From contig JADGIF010000207.1 of NCBI GenBank assembly GCA_018985225.1, positions 1 to 14,693 of the forward strand: DNA of 14,693 nucleotides, in the 5' to 3' direction. The stretch is from Amoeboradix gromovi (Eukaryota; Sanchytriomycota; Sanchytriomycetes; Sanchytriales; Sanchytriaceae). The translations under genes were made by a program, and so were the position numbers. Of this stretch, positions 14,415 through 14,693 are shown piece by piece. The notes below the pieces were generated by a model. That model saw only the letters and a list, made by a program, of their open reading frames with translations, searched no databases and was not told the origin of the DNA. How positions within the stretch are numbered: position 1 is the first letter of the stretch; every line of letters starts with the position of its first letter.

Positions 14415-14693
14415 GTTTTGGATAAAACAAAGGGTATATCAAATACAAAATCTAAACTGAGTCGAATAACGGAACAGTTCTAATTCTATCATATTTCGAT
14501 TATTTCAATTACGAGAAATTTATATAAAAACTGAATGGCACATGCATCTACATCTCATAATAAATTTATTTGATACTTATTTCAGAGGCACACGGCTCCA
14601 GAATTGTGTAGAAAATTTATAATTGAGATTCATGAGGCAAAGAATATGATTTGCTAGCAGTATTTGTTTAAAATTGTATCTATTTTCTACTGC
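14415..14693. other. Upstream region of the GT71 gene, end of window
   Basis: AT-rich sequence without a long frame, tRNA-like structure or recognised mobile-element motif. It should contain the GT71 promoter; no element can be named with confidence. Confidence 0.4.

Noticed and set aside
1-14693. tRNA, rRNA or CRISPR arrays
   Set aside because: No T-loop-like boxes, rRNA-like blocks or regularly spaced direct repeats were seen on either strand by eye.

Overview
The window looks like an AT-rich, compact nuclear genome of a microbial opisthokont, most likely an early-diverging fungus or fungal relative. The supporting evidence is a eukaryotic gene set: a CUL3-type cullin, an F-box/LRR protein, an END3-like EH protein, a Set3-like PHD-SET protein, mevalonate kinase and a fungal-type GT71 mannosyltransferase. 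A Chibby-like basal-body protein points to a lineage that makes or made cilia (chytrid, Rozella-like or aphelid-like). This is inference from gene content; no marker here fixes the species. Introns are few and short (two proposed, 52 and 55 nt), spacers are small, and AATAAA signals often overlap stop codons.

Layout from left to right: cullin-3 (+, 115-2133) converges on a small HSP20-like gene (-, 2170-2608, with a 17-nt first exon). A 2.7-kb gene-poor stretch follows. It holds a short Chibby gene (-, 4053-4379) flanked by two decayed Fanzor/TnpB elements (about 3382-3822 and 4675-5000), plus two coding-like stretches I could not identify. Then come an F-box/LRR gene (+, 5366-6760), an END3-like gene (-, 6922-7806), a third Fanzor remnant filling the END3-chitinase divergent spacer, and a GH18 chitinase (+, 8441-9938) that appears to be spliced to a membrane anchor. 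Next are a PHD-SET gene (+, 10038-11384) whose 3' end overlaps mevalonate kinase (-, 11377-12360), a fourth Fanzor remnant (+, about 12376-13041), and a GT71 mannosyltransferase (-, 13113-14414).

The host genes look like an ordinary eukaryotic mix (ubiquitin ligase scaffold, endocytosis, chromatin, isoprenoid synthesis, protein glycosylation, chitin breakdown) with no operon logic. The most notable feature is a family of four diverged Fanzor (eukaryotic RNA-guided nuclease) relics. All four keep the same 3' terminus, and two of them occupy nearly the whole promoter space between neighbouring genes.
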